Positions 1 to 10,130 of a DNA stretch of 64,000 nucleotides are shown here, in pieces. The stretch covers positions 200,073,026-200,137,025 of the forward strand of contig OY821521.1 in the NCBI GenBank assembly GCA_963682025.1. The letters run 5' to 3'. Made by a program: the position numbers and the translations under genes. Every line of letters starts with the position of its first letter. Within the stretch, counting starts at the first letter, position 1. The notes under the pieces were generated by a model. It was not told the DNA's origin. It saw only the letters and a list, made by a program, of their open reading frames with translations, and searched no databases. The stretch is from Cordilura impudica. Taxonomy: Eukaryota; Arthropoda; Insecta; Diptera; Scathophagidae.

Positions 1-1509
1 TTTACAGGAAGTTTAGATTTACTGCTGCAATTTGTAGAAATCAGCAGCTGAAATACCTAAACTGCGACTAATGCAAATGTTATTTTAATCTCACCAATAA
101 CTTAAAACTGATGAAAATATAACCAAATTATTCGTAAAACCCGGAGAGCAAAATACCAAATAAAAAAATATAAAAAAGTAATAAAAATGATAATTTTCCA
201 GAAAATAAACTAGAACAATCATCAACAGCTAAAAGAATGACTTACTTATATCGCAAAACTTTTAATAGTAGAACATAAAAAGAAACAATAATTATCATAC
301 GAAGGAAACAAATAACACACACCAACAATATTTTGTGAAAACTTTCATCATTATGTGCGTACAAGAAAATCGCATAAATATGGAAATATCTCAACTCACA
401 CAAATTATCCCACCAGCTATAGAGAAATACAATGAAAAACTTCCTAATATACAACATTATAAAGCAATTTAACTTTTCATACTTTTTTCCACATATTGTT
501 AGGGTACAAAACAGCAACAACAACAACAACAACAACACAAAAAACCTCTAACAAAACTTAAAGATAACAACGCAAAAATACCTTGATAGCAACCCTTTCT
601 TTCATCTCAGCCCTAAATACATTTTTATGAAAAAACTTTTTTTTTATCTTTACCGAAGTGTACAAAATTTAAAAGAAAACTTTTAAAATTACAATGTTGT
701 AAATTCTTTCTTTCTTTTTTTACAAAGTATTTAATTTGAAAATATGAAAAAATATATGATACAATTTTTTCTTTTTAATTTCATACTTTGATGTTTTCCA
801 TAATTTGTATTTTTTTATTGCCCCTTATGGTTTCTGTTTAAAAAATATAATTATTAATTTTGTTCACTCATCTTTTGTGTGGTTAAATTTAGATTTTATA
901 TTACAAAAAGGTTTTCGCCCCAAATGAAAGAATAAAAAAAAAAACAAAAAATAATCCAAATAGCACGAATTCTTTTCTCTTTATGTTAATTAACATTGAA
1001 AGAATCCAATTGAATGGAGTATTTTTTTGTTTGTTCCTTTATTCATTAACCCAGAGAAGAATTTAAATAAAGAACATTTTTGTGGTATTATTTGATTTCA
1101 ATTGAATTTGCCTTTTTTTTATCAATCCATTTTATATTTCAAAAAAATTTATCTGTAAGTGTGTTTGTGTGCTCGTACTTGATATTTATTTGGCAGGACG
1201 GAAGAGAAAATCAGCTTTTAATTTGGTTTTAATTATTCTTTAATGAGTATTGAAATTATGCAAATGCTGGATTTGTGCGAAAGAAAATAACCAGGGTGAC
1301 TATTGATGAAAACTTTTAAAACAAAATAAAGTAATTTCAAGCTAAAACAAAAGATTTTCGCTACAAATTAACTTTGATGAAACTGATTTTTTATAGCTTT
1401 TGAATATATTACAAATTGAAAAAAAAAAATTAAGTTACTGACATTTCTAAATTTCCGAAATCATAGGAAAACCAAGCAAAATGCGAATATTCACATTGTG
1501 TTTAGGGGC
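1..1509. other. AT-rich non-coding stretch
   Basis: I see no gene, transposon terminus or RNA gene here. The only structured tract is a CAA trinucleotide run at about 512-537. On the minus strand it reads as poly-leucine, which explains the open frame at 242-538; I do not regard that frame as a gene. Confidence 0.6.
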
Positions 1510-1795
1510 TTTCGTTTTAGCGGCTTTCGGCTCTATTTATACATTTTTGTTTAATTTAATTTATACAAAATTTTCCAATACTTTTTTTTCATTTAGAACT
1601 TTTTGTTGAGTAATTTACAATCAACCCACTCATTTAAAATTGTTAAAAAAAAAATTCCGTTATGTTTCCGCATATTTTTAAAAAATATTTTGCTAATTCT
1701 GGGATGAAAAACCAATGGGTAATGTTTTTTTATGATTCGTGATGTAGCCATACCATACACAAAATATTTTTTCTATTTTCTATGTCTATAATATA
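1510..1795 (+). repeat. Tandem unit 1 of an unclassified ~290-bp repeat
   Basis: The first of three direct copies in this corner. Shared landmarks, in order, are GGCTTTCG or GGTTTTCGACTCTATTTAT, an AT-rich middle, CCCACTCATTTAAAATT, a CACATATTTT-like block, a GATGAAAAACCAATGGGT-like block, and TTTTTCTATG. Unit 2 (2031-2335) repeats the whole order, and unit 3 (3125-3345) the second half. I see no coding capacity or inverted ends. Confidence 0.6.
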
Positions 1796-2025
1796 TGCAA
1801 ACAATGTTTATAAACATTGTCTATAAACATTGATTTTAAACATTGTTTATAAACATTGTCTTTAAACATTGTCTATAAACATTGTTTATAAAAGCTGCTT
1901 ATAAACATTGTTATATACATGCTATATACTTATATTCAGTATGCAAACATTGTTTATAAACATTGTTTGCTTTCAAACATTGTTGCTAAATACTTATGTT
2001 CAATATGTAAACATTCAAATTGTTG
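1796..2025. repeat. AAACATTGTTTAT minisatellite, array 1
   Basis: About a dozen imperfect tandem copies of a 12-13 bp motif close to TTTATAAACATTG. The motif is partly self-complementary (AACATTGTTTATAAACAATGTT-like juxtapositions), so the array can fold. It follows directly on tandem unit 1. The core also resembles the AACAATGTTTGTATACG core of the dispersed repeat Rep-B. Confidence 0.75.
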
Positions 2026-2030
2026 TATTA

Positions 2031-2335
2031 TTGACACTATTGCACAAAATTTAATAATTAGTGACTCGTGTTAAAGGTTTTCGACTCTATTTATAAATTT
2101 TTAATTTTATTTAATTTATATAAAAATGTTCCACTGCTTTTTTGCACTTATAATTCTGACTTCCAGACTTTACAAACAACTCATTTAAAATTCTTTAAAA
2201 AAAAATATGTTATATTTCCACATATTTTCTTAAGATATTTAGCACACTCTGAGACGAAACACCAAAAGGTTCTCTTTTGTAGGATTTTTGAAACAGCCGT
2301 AACGTACAAAAAAATAATTTTTCTATGCAAACAAT
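2031..2335 (+). repeat. Tandem unit 2 of the ~290-bp repeat
   Basis: Second copy of the unit at 1510-1795, with the same order of blocks: TTTTCGACTCTATTTAT, CAACTCATTTAAAATTCTTT, TTTCCACATATTTTCTTAAG, GAGACGAAACACCAAAAGGT, TTTTTCTATGCAAACAATG. Open frames at 2068-2343 (+) and 2181-2387 (-) lie inside this non-coding repeat and are probably chance frames. Confidence 0.6.
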
Positions 2336-2480
2336 GTTTATAAACAATAATTATAAACACTATTTGGAAAACAATATTTATGTACAATGTTCTTAAACAG
2401 ATTTATAAACAATAGTTATATACAATGTTTATAAAACGTGTGTATAAACAATGTTTATATACAATGTTCAGAAACATTTT
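2336..2480. repeat. AAACATTGTTTAT minisatellite, array 2
   Basis: About nine degenerate copies of an ACAATGTTTATAAAC motif. It follows unit 2 exactly as array 1 follows unit 1, so repeat plus array was probably duplicated as one block of roughly 500 bp. Confidence 0.65.
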
Positions 2481-3124
2481 GATCAGCAGTTTCTATACAT
2501 ACTCATATTTATACTTTTCTTCAAAAAAAACTTTTTTAAAAAATTTACTTTTTATGAAAATGTTCATGACCACTTTATTTGTTGCCTTGATTTTCCTTTT
2601 GACAAAGGCTCATGATTTTTCATTTGGCGTGGGTAGAGAGGATTTGCTTCTCTAGGCCCTAAAAGTACATTATATTTGAGTACTACTGGAAGGTCAATTT
2701 ACTGTAATGCTTTTTTCAAAAAAAAAAACTGTCTCGGAAACAGCGAAAGGTCTCGTCAAAAATATCTTTTCTGTACTTTGAATTCGTTTGCCATTTCGAA
2801 ATGAATGAAAGCGCTTAGCGGAAAAATTTAAAAATCATAATTTTCTGGCATTAATTTTAAAGCCTACTGCGGCAAAATTTCTTAATCTGAGAAATTTTCA
2901 AAATATTTATTGCATAATATTGAAAGAGTTTAAAATTTGATGGAACATTTTTTTTTTTGGTGACTTGAGAATATTTATGTGTTTTTGACATAAATATTTT
3001 TTGTTTGATTCAGAGTTGGGCATATAAATTCTTCTTTGAAAAATGTTAAACACTTCCTTCCTAAAATATTTTTTCAAAGTTAATCGCATTAAAATATTCA
3101 TATTGCTTTTATTATAAAAAGTAC
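2481..3124. other. AT-rich non-coding stretch
   Basis: Nothing recognisable between tandem units 2 and 3. The short open frames at 2425-2655 and 2907-3101 have low-complexity AT-driven composition and no domain I recognise. Confidence 0.45.
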
Positions 3125-3345
3125 TGAACCAAATTTAGTAATTAATGACGGTTCTCGCCTTATTTAAATTTTGTTTCAGCCCACCCATATAAAAATCTAT
3201 AAAAATATACTTACATTGCCATATATTTTCCTAAGATATCCTGCAAATATCAGAACGAAGAACCGATGGGTTCTATATCTTTGAATGATTTTTCACTCAA
3301 AACTGGATTTTTCTATGATTTTATGTGTCTTTTCAAATAGAAGCC
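3125..3345 (+). repeat. Tandem unit 3, partial
   Basis: Matches the second half of units 1 and 2 (TTCTCGCCTTATTTA, CCCACCCATATAAAA, CATATATTTTCCTAAGATAT, GAACGAAGAACCGATGGGTT, GGATTTTTCTATG). It runs straight into a Rep-B copy rather than a minisatellite array. This suggests the tandem unit and Rep-B were once parts of one longer repeat. Confidence 0.5.
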
Positions 3346-3530
3346 AGACTATGTTGCTCAACAGTGTATGCAATCATTTATGTTTATACACTTATGAATA
3401 TGGAAAAGCGGATTGCAATATGACTGATGTTTAAAAAAACAATTTTAAAAAAGCATTAAATGTTCCAGAAAAATGTGTGACACATTTCTGAGTCCTCATT
3501 TATGTTGCAAGAGAGTGAAGTGGATATATA
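3338..3530 (+). repeat. Rep-B dispersed repeat copy
   Basis: Rep-B is my label for the most abundant dispersed repeat here. On its plus strand the order is AGCCAGATTGTGTTGCTCAA, CAATGTTTGTATACG, GCTTATAAACATATG, GGAAAACGG, TGCAACATGACTGATGTTT, a GAGATCT/AGATCTC stretch, AATGTTGCAGAAA, GACACATTTCT, TTGCAAGAGAG, and CTTGAGCGAAGTGGA. This copy keeps nearly all of those blocks. Confidence 0.7.
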
Positions 3531-4149
3531 TAATAATATATGTTTAAATAGAAACGATCTTTATAAGCAATATTTGTTCTTAAACATTATAAATTATTGA
3601 GAGCGGTCTATGTTAAAAATGTTTTTATTTCGAATAAATTTCCAAAATATTTAAATATCATCCATCGTGCATTTTAATATATAATTAATGAAAATTAATT
3701 TTGAATTTTAAAATTTGTGTGAATCAAATATGAAAATGTGTTTAATAGACTGTTTTAATAGATGTTCAAAATTAACTAAATAATTTAAAAATTCTAAATA
3801 AATAAATTTAATATAAATTTATAAATTATTTAAAAAAAAATACAGACTAAAAATTACATAAAATTTATATCGTTTAAAGTAATTGTAAGTAAACAAATGA
3901 TAAACTCTTCTGTTATATAGTTTGAATCTTATGGGCAGGATAGATAATTAAGAAGAAAAAAACATTCTATGAACAACAAATAAATTTTTAAAATAAAAAA
4001 AAACAAACCAAAATACTTTTACTTGAAAAATAAAATTGTAAGAAAAAATATTTTCAGCAAAAAATAATGTTTTAAATTTGAAACACAAAATGGCAAGAAA
4101 AAATAATAAAAACGATTTTATAGACTCAGATAGAGAGTATCAACTATTC

Positions 4150-4360
4150 GCCAAGCAAGAGCCTCTTGCAAAATATATGGACAATCAGAAATGTGGCAGA
4201 TGATATCTTTCTGCAACATTCATGGACTTCATTTTGTTTATTAAGATCTTCAAGCATGTATTGTTAAACATAAATAATGTTGCAAACCGTTTTCCCATAA
4301 ACATATGTATGTTTATAAACAAAATCTTATACAAACACTGTAGAGCAACACAAATCCTAA
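4150..4360 (-). repeat. Rep-B copy, minus
   Basis: Blocks in reverse order: AGCCTCTTGCAAAATATATG, TTTCTGCAACATTCATGGAC, TTATTAAGATCTTCAAGCAT, AATGTTGCAAACCGTTTTCC, CATAAACATATGTATG, ATACAAACACTGTAGAGCAA. Nearly full length. Confidence 0.7.
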
Positions 4361-4449
4361 AAATTGTATAACAAATTCTATAGACTCAGAGTATCAACTA
4401 TTGTATTCGCCGATCACGATTTTATCACTCAAATTTGTTTAAATAAGAA

Positions 4450-4665
4450 GAAGCTGTGCACTTCGCCCAAGTTTCTCTTTTGTAACAGGGAAATCAACGG
4501 ACATATTTCTGCCACATTCATTATCCTTATTTAATTTATTGAGATTTTGAAACATCTTTTCTTAAAGATCAATCATGTTACCCACTGTTTTCCCATATAC
4601 ACATATATATAAACAAACCTTATGCAAACGCTATTAAGCTACACAATCTGGCTACTTTCTTCCTA
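4450..4665 (-). repeat. Rep-B copy, minus
   Basis: Reverse-orientation blocks CACTTCGCCCAAGTTTCTCT, CTGCCACATTCATTATCC, ATTGAGATTTTGAAACAT, ATCATGTTACCCACTG, GTTTTCCCATATACACATA and GCTACACAATCTGGCTA. It is adjacent to another minus copy about 90 bp away, in the same orientation. Confidence 0.65.
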
Positions 4666-5549
4666 TATTCACAATTTTGGGTTAAACAGCTTATAGAAAA
4701 TACATTCTCGACTATGAATTGTGTGTTGATTTCATTATATTTCCAATTGTTTCCTCTATTACTTAAATAAATACCTTCATAAGTAATAATATTCGTATTG
4801 TTGGTATTTAAATATATGAAAATATCTTTGTATTTGCTTATCAACAAATTCGTGACATTCTATTTCAATATGCCACAACCAAAACTTTCATAATCAACAC
4901 TTTCAAATGGCCATACTGGCAAAAACCTTTGAAACCACATAATATATTTGAAATTCACAATTTACAATACTATTACCATTACACTGCCGAATGTATAAAA
5001 CAAGTATGTTATATAGCATAGTCAATTTGTATGTGTGTTTGTGTGTGTCTAGAATAAGCAATTCTAATTTGTAAACATTTTGAGATCCTTTAACAGGTTT
5101 CAAGCTTAGCATTTATACTCTAAGGGATAAAATTGTTACCATAGTAGTGCGGTAATAAATAGTAGAACAATTTCGTATTTGTCACAGCATCAAATGACAA
5201 AATATACAATAATAACAAACGTAGCAAAAACTGTGTAAATTAATATTGAATTGTTGATGATAAACCCTCCAATTCTCAAAGCTCCCATAAACTCCCCAGA
5301 TCAATAAATGTTTGATGATGATGATGACGATGATAAGACGTGCGTTTTACTGTTTTGGTATTATAGGGAATTCATACACCTAACTACACTTATATTAGGG
5401 AGGTTCTTGTAATTAAAAATAAAATTTTCTAAATAAAAACATTAAAACAAATCAGACAATCATATTATAAGTTAAAGGAAAATGTTTTTCTCAATATTTA
5501 TTATTAAAAATTAACAAACAAAAATATATCAATAATTCACAGAAGTCAG
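4666..5549. other. AT-rich non-coding stretch
   Basis: No recognisable element. It contains a short GATGATGATGATGACGATGA run near 5309 and GTGTGTTTGTGTGTGT near 5033. The open frames at 4620-4847 and 4903-5112 (-) show no domain. Confidence 0.5.
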
Positions 5550-5775
5550 AAATTAGCCAGATTGTGTTGCCCAACAGTTTTTGTATACGATTTCGTTTAT
5601 AAACATGTGCATATAGAAAAATTTTCTGATGTTTAAAAATGCATCCTTCCAGACCTTATCAAACAATAAAACGTATGCAAAAAAAGTTCTAAAATTAATG
5701 ATAAAATTAATGAAACATTTCTGAGACCCCATTTTTGTAGTATAGCTTAGCAGTTACATAACGAATCAGCAAGAA
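5550..5775 (+). repeat. Rep-B copy
   Basis: Begins CCAGATTGTGTTGCCCAACA and continues through GTATACGATTTCGTTTATAA to GAAACATTTCTGAGACCCC. Its 3' part is lost where the SINE begins. Confidence 0.65.
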
Positions 5776-5778
5776 AAT

Positions 5779-6001
5779 TTTTTTTTTTTTTTTTTTATTA
5801 ATCAACACTCAGGGGATGCCCCCCTACAAATGCAGTGCATTGTGTTGATCTCAGGAAAATAGGTTAAGGAGGAAAGAGGGAGTAGTTCTTTTTTTTTTTT
5901 TTTTTTTTTTTTTGCAGCGACTTACCAAAGCCTCTGGTGGGAATCGAACCCACGACCCCCGCATGATAGGCGAGCACGCTACCTACTCACCTACCGGGGC
6001 G
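5779..6001 (-). mobile_element. tRNA-derived SINE, copy 1
   Basis: Read on the minus strand, the element starts with a tRNA-like head. An A box (TAGGTGAGTAGG, complement of 5982-5993) and a perfect B box (GGTTCGATTCC, complement of 5940-5950) are spaced as in a tRNA gene. An A-rich linker (the T-run at 5890-5913) follows, then an unrelated body containing GAGATCAACACAATGCACTG and GGCATCCCCTGAGTG, and a terminal poly(A) (T-run at 5779-5797). These boxes are the known internal RNA polymerase III promoter. The anticodon region GCTCGCCTATCATGCGGG resembles tRNA-Gly or tRNA-Asp, but I cannot decide the parent. A second copy lies at 41909-42111. I could not find a convincing target duplication here. 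Confidence 0.88.
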
Positions 6002-6039
6002 CTTAAGATAATAGAAAGAAAGGAGGATCCCTAGCTTAT

Positions 6040-6110
6040 GAATTCCTAGAATCATAAATAAGCTAGATTGTATTGCTCAACCAAAAAGTATACATGTATA
6101 TAGAAAGATC
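6040..6110 (+). repeat. Rep-B fragment
   Basis: Short 5' piece: AGCTAGATTGTATTGCTCAA followed by AGTATACATGTATATAG. It lies just beyond the SINE and restarts the Rep-B order. Confidence 0.5.
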
Positions 6111-6159
6111 TTTTGTTTCCCCCTACATTATCTCACACAGATACCAAACTCAGAAAAAT

Positions 6160-6600
6160 TACAGATTTTGTTGCTCAACAATGTTCTTATAAGTTTTTTG
6201 CTTATAAACATATACATATGGAAAAACTGTCTGCAACATGTTTTTAAATCTCAATAAATAAACATATGTAAGATATGCCATTAAATGGTACAGCAGGTGT
6301 CTAGCACATTTCTATATGCAAGAGAGAGAAAACATTTCGTAGTTTTGGTGGATAGGATTTGTTTCAACAATGTTTATACACATTTTTGCTTACAAACATT
6401 TTTCAACAAAAAAGTCTGCATGTTAAAAATTAAAAAAGTAAATAAAAAAGAAAGAGAATGTTGCGGAAAATTACTCCTTTCTGACTTTTCATATATTTTG
6501 CCAGAGAACTCTTAATAATACTTGAAGGGAGCGGAAGCCATTTGCTTAAATATGGTGGTGATTGCTTGCCCATTGTGTGGCTCATTGTTTTTGTAAAAGG
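6160..6600 (+). repeat. Two head-to-tail Rep-B copies
   Basis: The first copy begins CAGATTTTGTTGCTCAACAA at 6170. The second restarts at TTTGTTTCAACAATGTTTAT near 6360 and ends with GCCAGAGAACTCTTAATAAT, CTTGAAGGGAGCGGAAGCCA and a TATGGTGGTGATTG tail. The end of one unit adjoins the start of the next, so Rep-B is at least partly tandem. Confidence 0.6.
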
Positions 6601-6792
6601 CTTTTTTCTAATTAAATAAAATTATTAAATTTTTTAATAAAATTTTTAATTAAAAAAATTAATTTTGAAAATTAAAAAATTTTGCCTCTTTTTACTTAAA
6701 AAAATTTTATTTTTTACTTTCAAAAAAAAAAAATGCAAATACTTTAACTTAAACAAATTTAAAGAAAACCAATTTTAATTTGCCTTAAACCA

Positions 6793-7540
6793 TTTTTATA
6801 CCCTATACCACTATGTCGTCAGGGTATAATTACTTTTTGCTGATGTTTGTAACTACCGATCGACTCAGAATAACTTTCTGAGTCGATTTAGCGATGTCCG
6901 TCCGTCCGTCTGTGTGCCCATTTGAACTTTGTAATCACTCTAAAGGTCGCATGTATGAATATATTTTGACTAAATTTAGCATATAAGCTTCTATCGGCCA
7001 TATAATAAAGCCTAATGAAATTAGTGAAAATCGGTTCATGTTCAGACCACACAAATGACCCCTATGAAATCGACTCATATTGCCATAATATCCAAATTTT
7101 ATTATAGATCTCGGTCAAATTGGGTTTGTATATATAAACTATATCCATTTACTAGTAGCCCAAAAATAAAGCCTATAGGACAAGTTTTAGTCATAGCCCC
7201 CATATAAAGCTGATTCCCGAAATTCACTTAAATCTATGAAAAAACAAAACTATTGCACAGATTTCTCTCAAATTTCGTTTGTATAAGTTTTTGTAAAAAA
7301 CAAGTGACCTTACCAAATATAGCCAGGATTGGTTCATTTTTCGACGTAGTCCCCCTCCAAATATTGCATACGATATGAACTTTTTCATACCCGAAGGCAA
7401 AAAATAAATAAGAATCCCACTCAAATTTGGCTTATGCTTATTTTTTATATCTAATTAGTTGGACCAATGAAATAGGGTCCCTAAACGCATGGTAAGGGGT
7501 ATCGTATAGTCCAGTCTAGACCGACTATAATTTTCTTACT
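6793..7540 (-). repeat. Rep-A copy A, full length
   Basis: Rep-A is my label for a ~750-800 bp dispersed repeat. In its own orientation it starts AACAAGTAAGAAAATTATAG plus a perfect palindrome (AGTCGGTCTAGACCGACT in the best copies). A conserved non-coding body and a (GGAC)n run follow, and it ends in a hairpin with ATACCC/GGGTAT stems. Copy A is on the minus strand: hairpin at 6797, CCGTCCGTCCGTCTG at about 6899, palindrome at 7505-7528. Open frames inside are shadows. Confidence 0.8.
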
Positions 7541-7599
7541 TCTTAAGATTCATTGAATTACCTATAAATGCCTGTGAAAATTTATGGAACAAATTAATA

Positions 7600-8032
7600 T
7601 ACAAATTCTAGGAAATTTTATTTTTTCATTTAATAAATACCCTAAAGGTATGCTAATCAGTTAAAAATTCAACACATTTTAAATATCAATTTCGCTACTG
7701 CCGTTATTGATTTATGTCAAATTATTGGTTTATGTCCAAAATAATTTTTCAATTCAACACAATTATTATTGTGAATGCAGAAAACAAACTCACAAACACA
7801 GTAACAAATTTAATAAATACACATATAGCATTATATAATTTTATGTATGTGCTAGTAGCAACTTTAAATTCATTTTACTCCAAAAGAATGTAAAAATTTA
7901 AAAAATCTGGAAATCTGGTGGATAGCTAAAAAGAAATTCCTTTCAAATAAGATATGTTAGGTCATAAGCGGGAGAAAACTGTTCAACAAATCATCGGTCA
8001 CAAGAAATCACCATACCTGTTAATATTATAGA
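7600..8032 (-). mobile_element. Non-autonomous Helitron Hel-2, 3'-truncated copy
   Basis: On the minus strand this copy starts with TC (complement of GA at 8031-8032) preceded by A, the expected Helitron 5' border. It runs through the Hel-2 body, with landmarks CACAAGAAATCACC, AGATATGTTAGGTCA, ATACACATATAGCATT and ACCCTAAAGGTATGCTAATC, to AATTCTAGGAAATTTTATTT at 7603. The 3' terminal hairpin and CTAG are missing. Confidence 0.7.
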
Positions 8033-8117
8033 TTATTAAATAATTTGGAAATTAAAAATTATAGAGAAAAAATAATTTTTTATATATTTTTTTTTTTTTT
8101 TCAATTTTTACTTAGGC

Positions 8118-8430
8118 AAAATATTCAACAATATTTGTATACATTTTTGCTTATAAATACACTCAATCCTGTTTTTGTGCGGTCTCTCTTTGCCTGATTT
8201 CTTATTTGCGCGATTTCTTTTCTGGGTTTTTCTTTGTGCGATATATGCAAATTTCGAAATTGCAAAAAAGCCAGTGAATGTTGCGGAAAATGACTCATTT
8301 CTAACTTTTGTTAAACACTTCATAATAATTGAGCAAAGTGGAATCCTTTATTAGATATGGTGGTGAATATTTTTCTACCATTGTGTTCCCCATTGTTTTT
8401 GAAAAGTTTGAAAAACTTTTTTTTTAATTA
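8118..8430 (+). repeat. Rep-B copy with extended tail
   Basis: Starts TTCAACAATATTTGTATACA and GCTTATAAATACACTC. It ends with GAATGTTGCGGAAAATGACT, TTGAGCAAAGTGGAATCCTT and ATATGGTGGTGAATATTTTT, then CCCCATTGTTTTTGAAAAG. The same tail follows the copy at 6600, so the tail belongs to the family. The minus open frame at 8108-8323 is a shadow. Confidence 0.6.
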
Positions 8431-8739
8431 AATAGATTTATTAAATAAAAAAAATTTATATTTTGTTAATTAATAAATTTTTATTTTTTACTGAAGAAAA
8501 TTTCTTGAGAGAAAAAAATTCAAATATTTTTACTTAAAAATATTTAGAGGGAAAAAAAATCTGAGCTAAACCATTTTAAAAAATTCCCTTAATGATGCAT
8601 AGATGACTAAAAAAATGTTATGAAATAATTAATTAATTAATTAATAATTTTTAAATAAAAATTACAGTGAAATACTTCATAAAATATTTTATTTGTTTTT
8701 TAATTTGGACTTTGCGACTTCCACTAAATGTGGGCATGT

Positions 8740-9020
8740 ATCAATCACAATATGTTTGAGTGAAGTGGAAATCCTTTGATTTAATTAATATGGTGATGAA
8801 TGTTCCTCCATTGTTGTTATTGTTAATTAATTTAAATTCGTAAATAATTTTTGAAAATAATTATTACAGTGAAATAATATTAAGGTCACATCAAATAATT
8901 GAAAAAATATGTTCTGTAAGTTTTGACTTAAGCCAGTATCACTAAATATGGGCTGTGATACATGTATACTTGAGTGAGTGACTTAATATAATGACGAATG
9001 CATCGCGATTGATGTATTTG
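8740..9020 (+). repeat. Tandem Rep-B tails
   Basis: Two successive copies of the Rep-B tail (TTTGAGTGAAGTGGAAATCC then TATGGTGATGAATGTTCC; CTTGAGTGAGTGACTTAATA then AATGACGAATGCATC). Each is preceded by ATTACAGTGAAATA. The repeat period is roughly 230 bp. I see no coding content. Confidence 0.5.
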
Positions 9021-9249
9021 AAGAGTATGAAAAAAATTTTTAGATTTGATTTATTAAATTTTTTACTTAATAAAGTTTCACTTTTTCAGTACATTGAGAA
9101 ATATTTTTAATTGAAAAAAAAATTTTGAGTGAAAACAATTAAAAATTTTTTAACAATAAAGGTTGTCTGATAGAACTTGAAATTGTAAAAAAATTAACAA
9201 AAAATTAAATTTGATCTAAAAAAAAAATTTTTTTTATTCGAAATATATT

Positions 9250-10130
9250 GGCATAAATTTTTATTAGTGATTTGGAGCATATGGCCAACATGGCTGTTCT
9301 TGAAGTCCAATTGTGCGACATTTTTCGAGCTTTACTGGACGTATGTCACTCATAACACGAACAATGTTGGCCTTCAAGGCATCACCTGTTGCTGGTTTTT
9401 CAGCATAAATCAGCGAATTCATGTAGCCCTACAGAAAATAATCGAGAGCCATTCAATCGCACGACCTTGAAGGCTATCTCTCGAAATCAACTTTCGCCAA
9501 ATTTTGACTTCAATAAGTCGATGGTTGCGGTCGCCGTATTGCACGTAGCGCCATCCTGTTAAAACTACATCTCGCCCGGATCAATGTGATCCATATTTTC
9601 AAACAAAATATCATTGTTCATGGTGCGATAACGATCTCCATTGACCATAATACGAGCTCAGTCTTCATTTTGGAAGAAATAAAGTCCGATGATGGCATCA
9701 CCGCACCAAAAGGTGTATTTTTCTACATGTAAAGGATCCTATAGGGTTTGCTGTGGAATGGTCTCGTGGCTTTAATTCCTGCAGCAGCTGGGCGTTATAC
9801 GGGTGCAGGTTAAGATCTTTGTGGAAAATTTTCCACATAATGGATGGACAGAGCCCTAATTCCTGCAACCGAAGACGAATCGATAAATTTGGATCTTCTT
9901 CCACACTTTCGTTTATAGAGCCGATAGAGAGGATGCATCCTTTAGAGAATATGTGGAATATAATCTTTCCTCAGTTAGATGGATGGCTTGCTTGGAGTCG
10001 GAGTTACAAAGTCGTCTATAAGTTATGTGAATCGCTGATTGATTTCAAAGTAAATTTGTATAATTTGGTAGCGTGAATTTGTTCAAGCGTGAATCTATTA
10101 CTGATGATTTCCAGAATATACGGATAATAA
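9250..10130 (-). pseudogene. Deleted rosa-like mariner transposase remnant
   Basis: The minus-strand translation gives, in pieces, SVEEDPNLSIRLRLQELGLC, DLNLHPYNAQLLQELKPRDH, AIIGLYFFQNED, MVNGDRYRTM, QDGATCNTATATIDLL and a C-terminal block with KPATGDALKANIVRVMSDI. These match the same mariner group as the better copy at 20073-21359: HTH region, central catalytic block, C terminus. The block carrying the first catalytic aspartate (the SDEAHF region) is absent, so an internal deletion joins LKPRDHS to the AIIG segment. Several stops and frameshifts interrupt the rest. I could not find terminal inverted repeats; the ends given are approximate. Open frames on the plus strand here are shadows. 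Confidence 0.75.

Noticed and set aside
242..538. 98-codon minus frame with a leucine-rich, signal-peptide-like start
   Set aside because: The leucine run is a CAA microsatellite on the other strand and the rest is AT-driven; there is no domain or support.
5930..6001. tRNA gene on the minus strand
   Set aside because: The tRNA-like head is joined to a SINE body and poly(A), repeated at 41909, and the stems are imperfect; it is a retroposon, not a functional tRNA.
5779..6001. Target-site duplication around SINE copy 1
   Set aside because: Flanks such as AAGAAAA and AAGATAA agree only loosely; I could not support a duplication there, unlike copy 2.
6793..7540. Rep-A as a Helitron
   Set aside because: It has hairpins at both ends, but the outer ends (AACAAGTAAG and ATACCC...GGGTAT) do not fit TC...CTRR, unlike Hel-1 and Hel-2.
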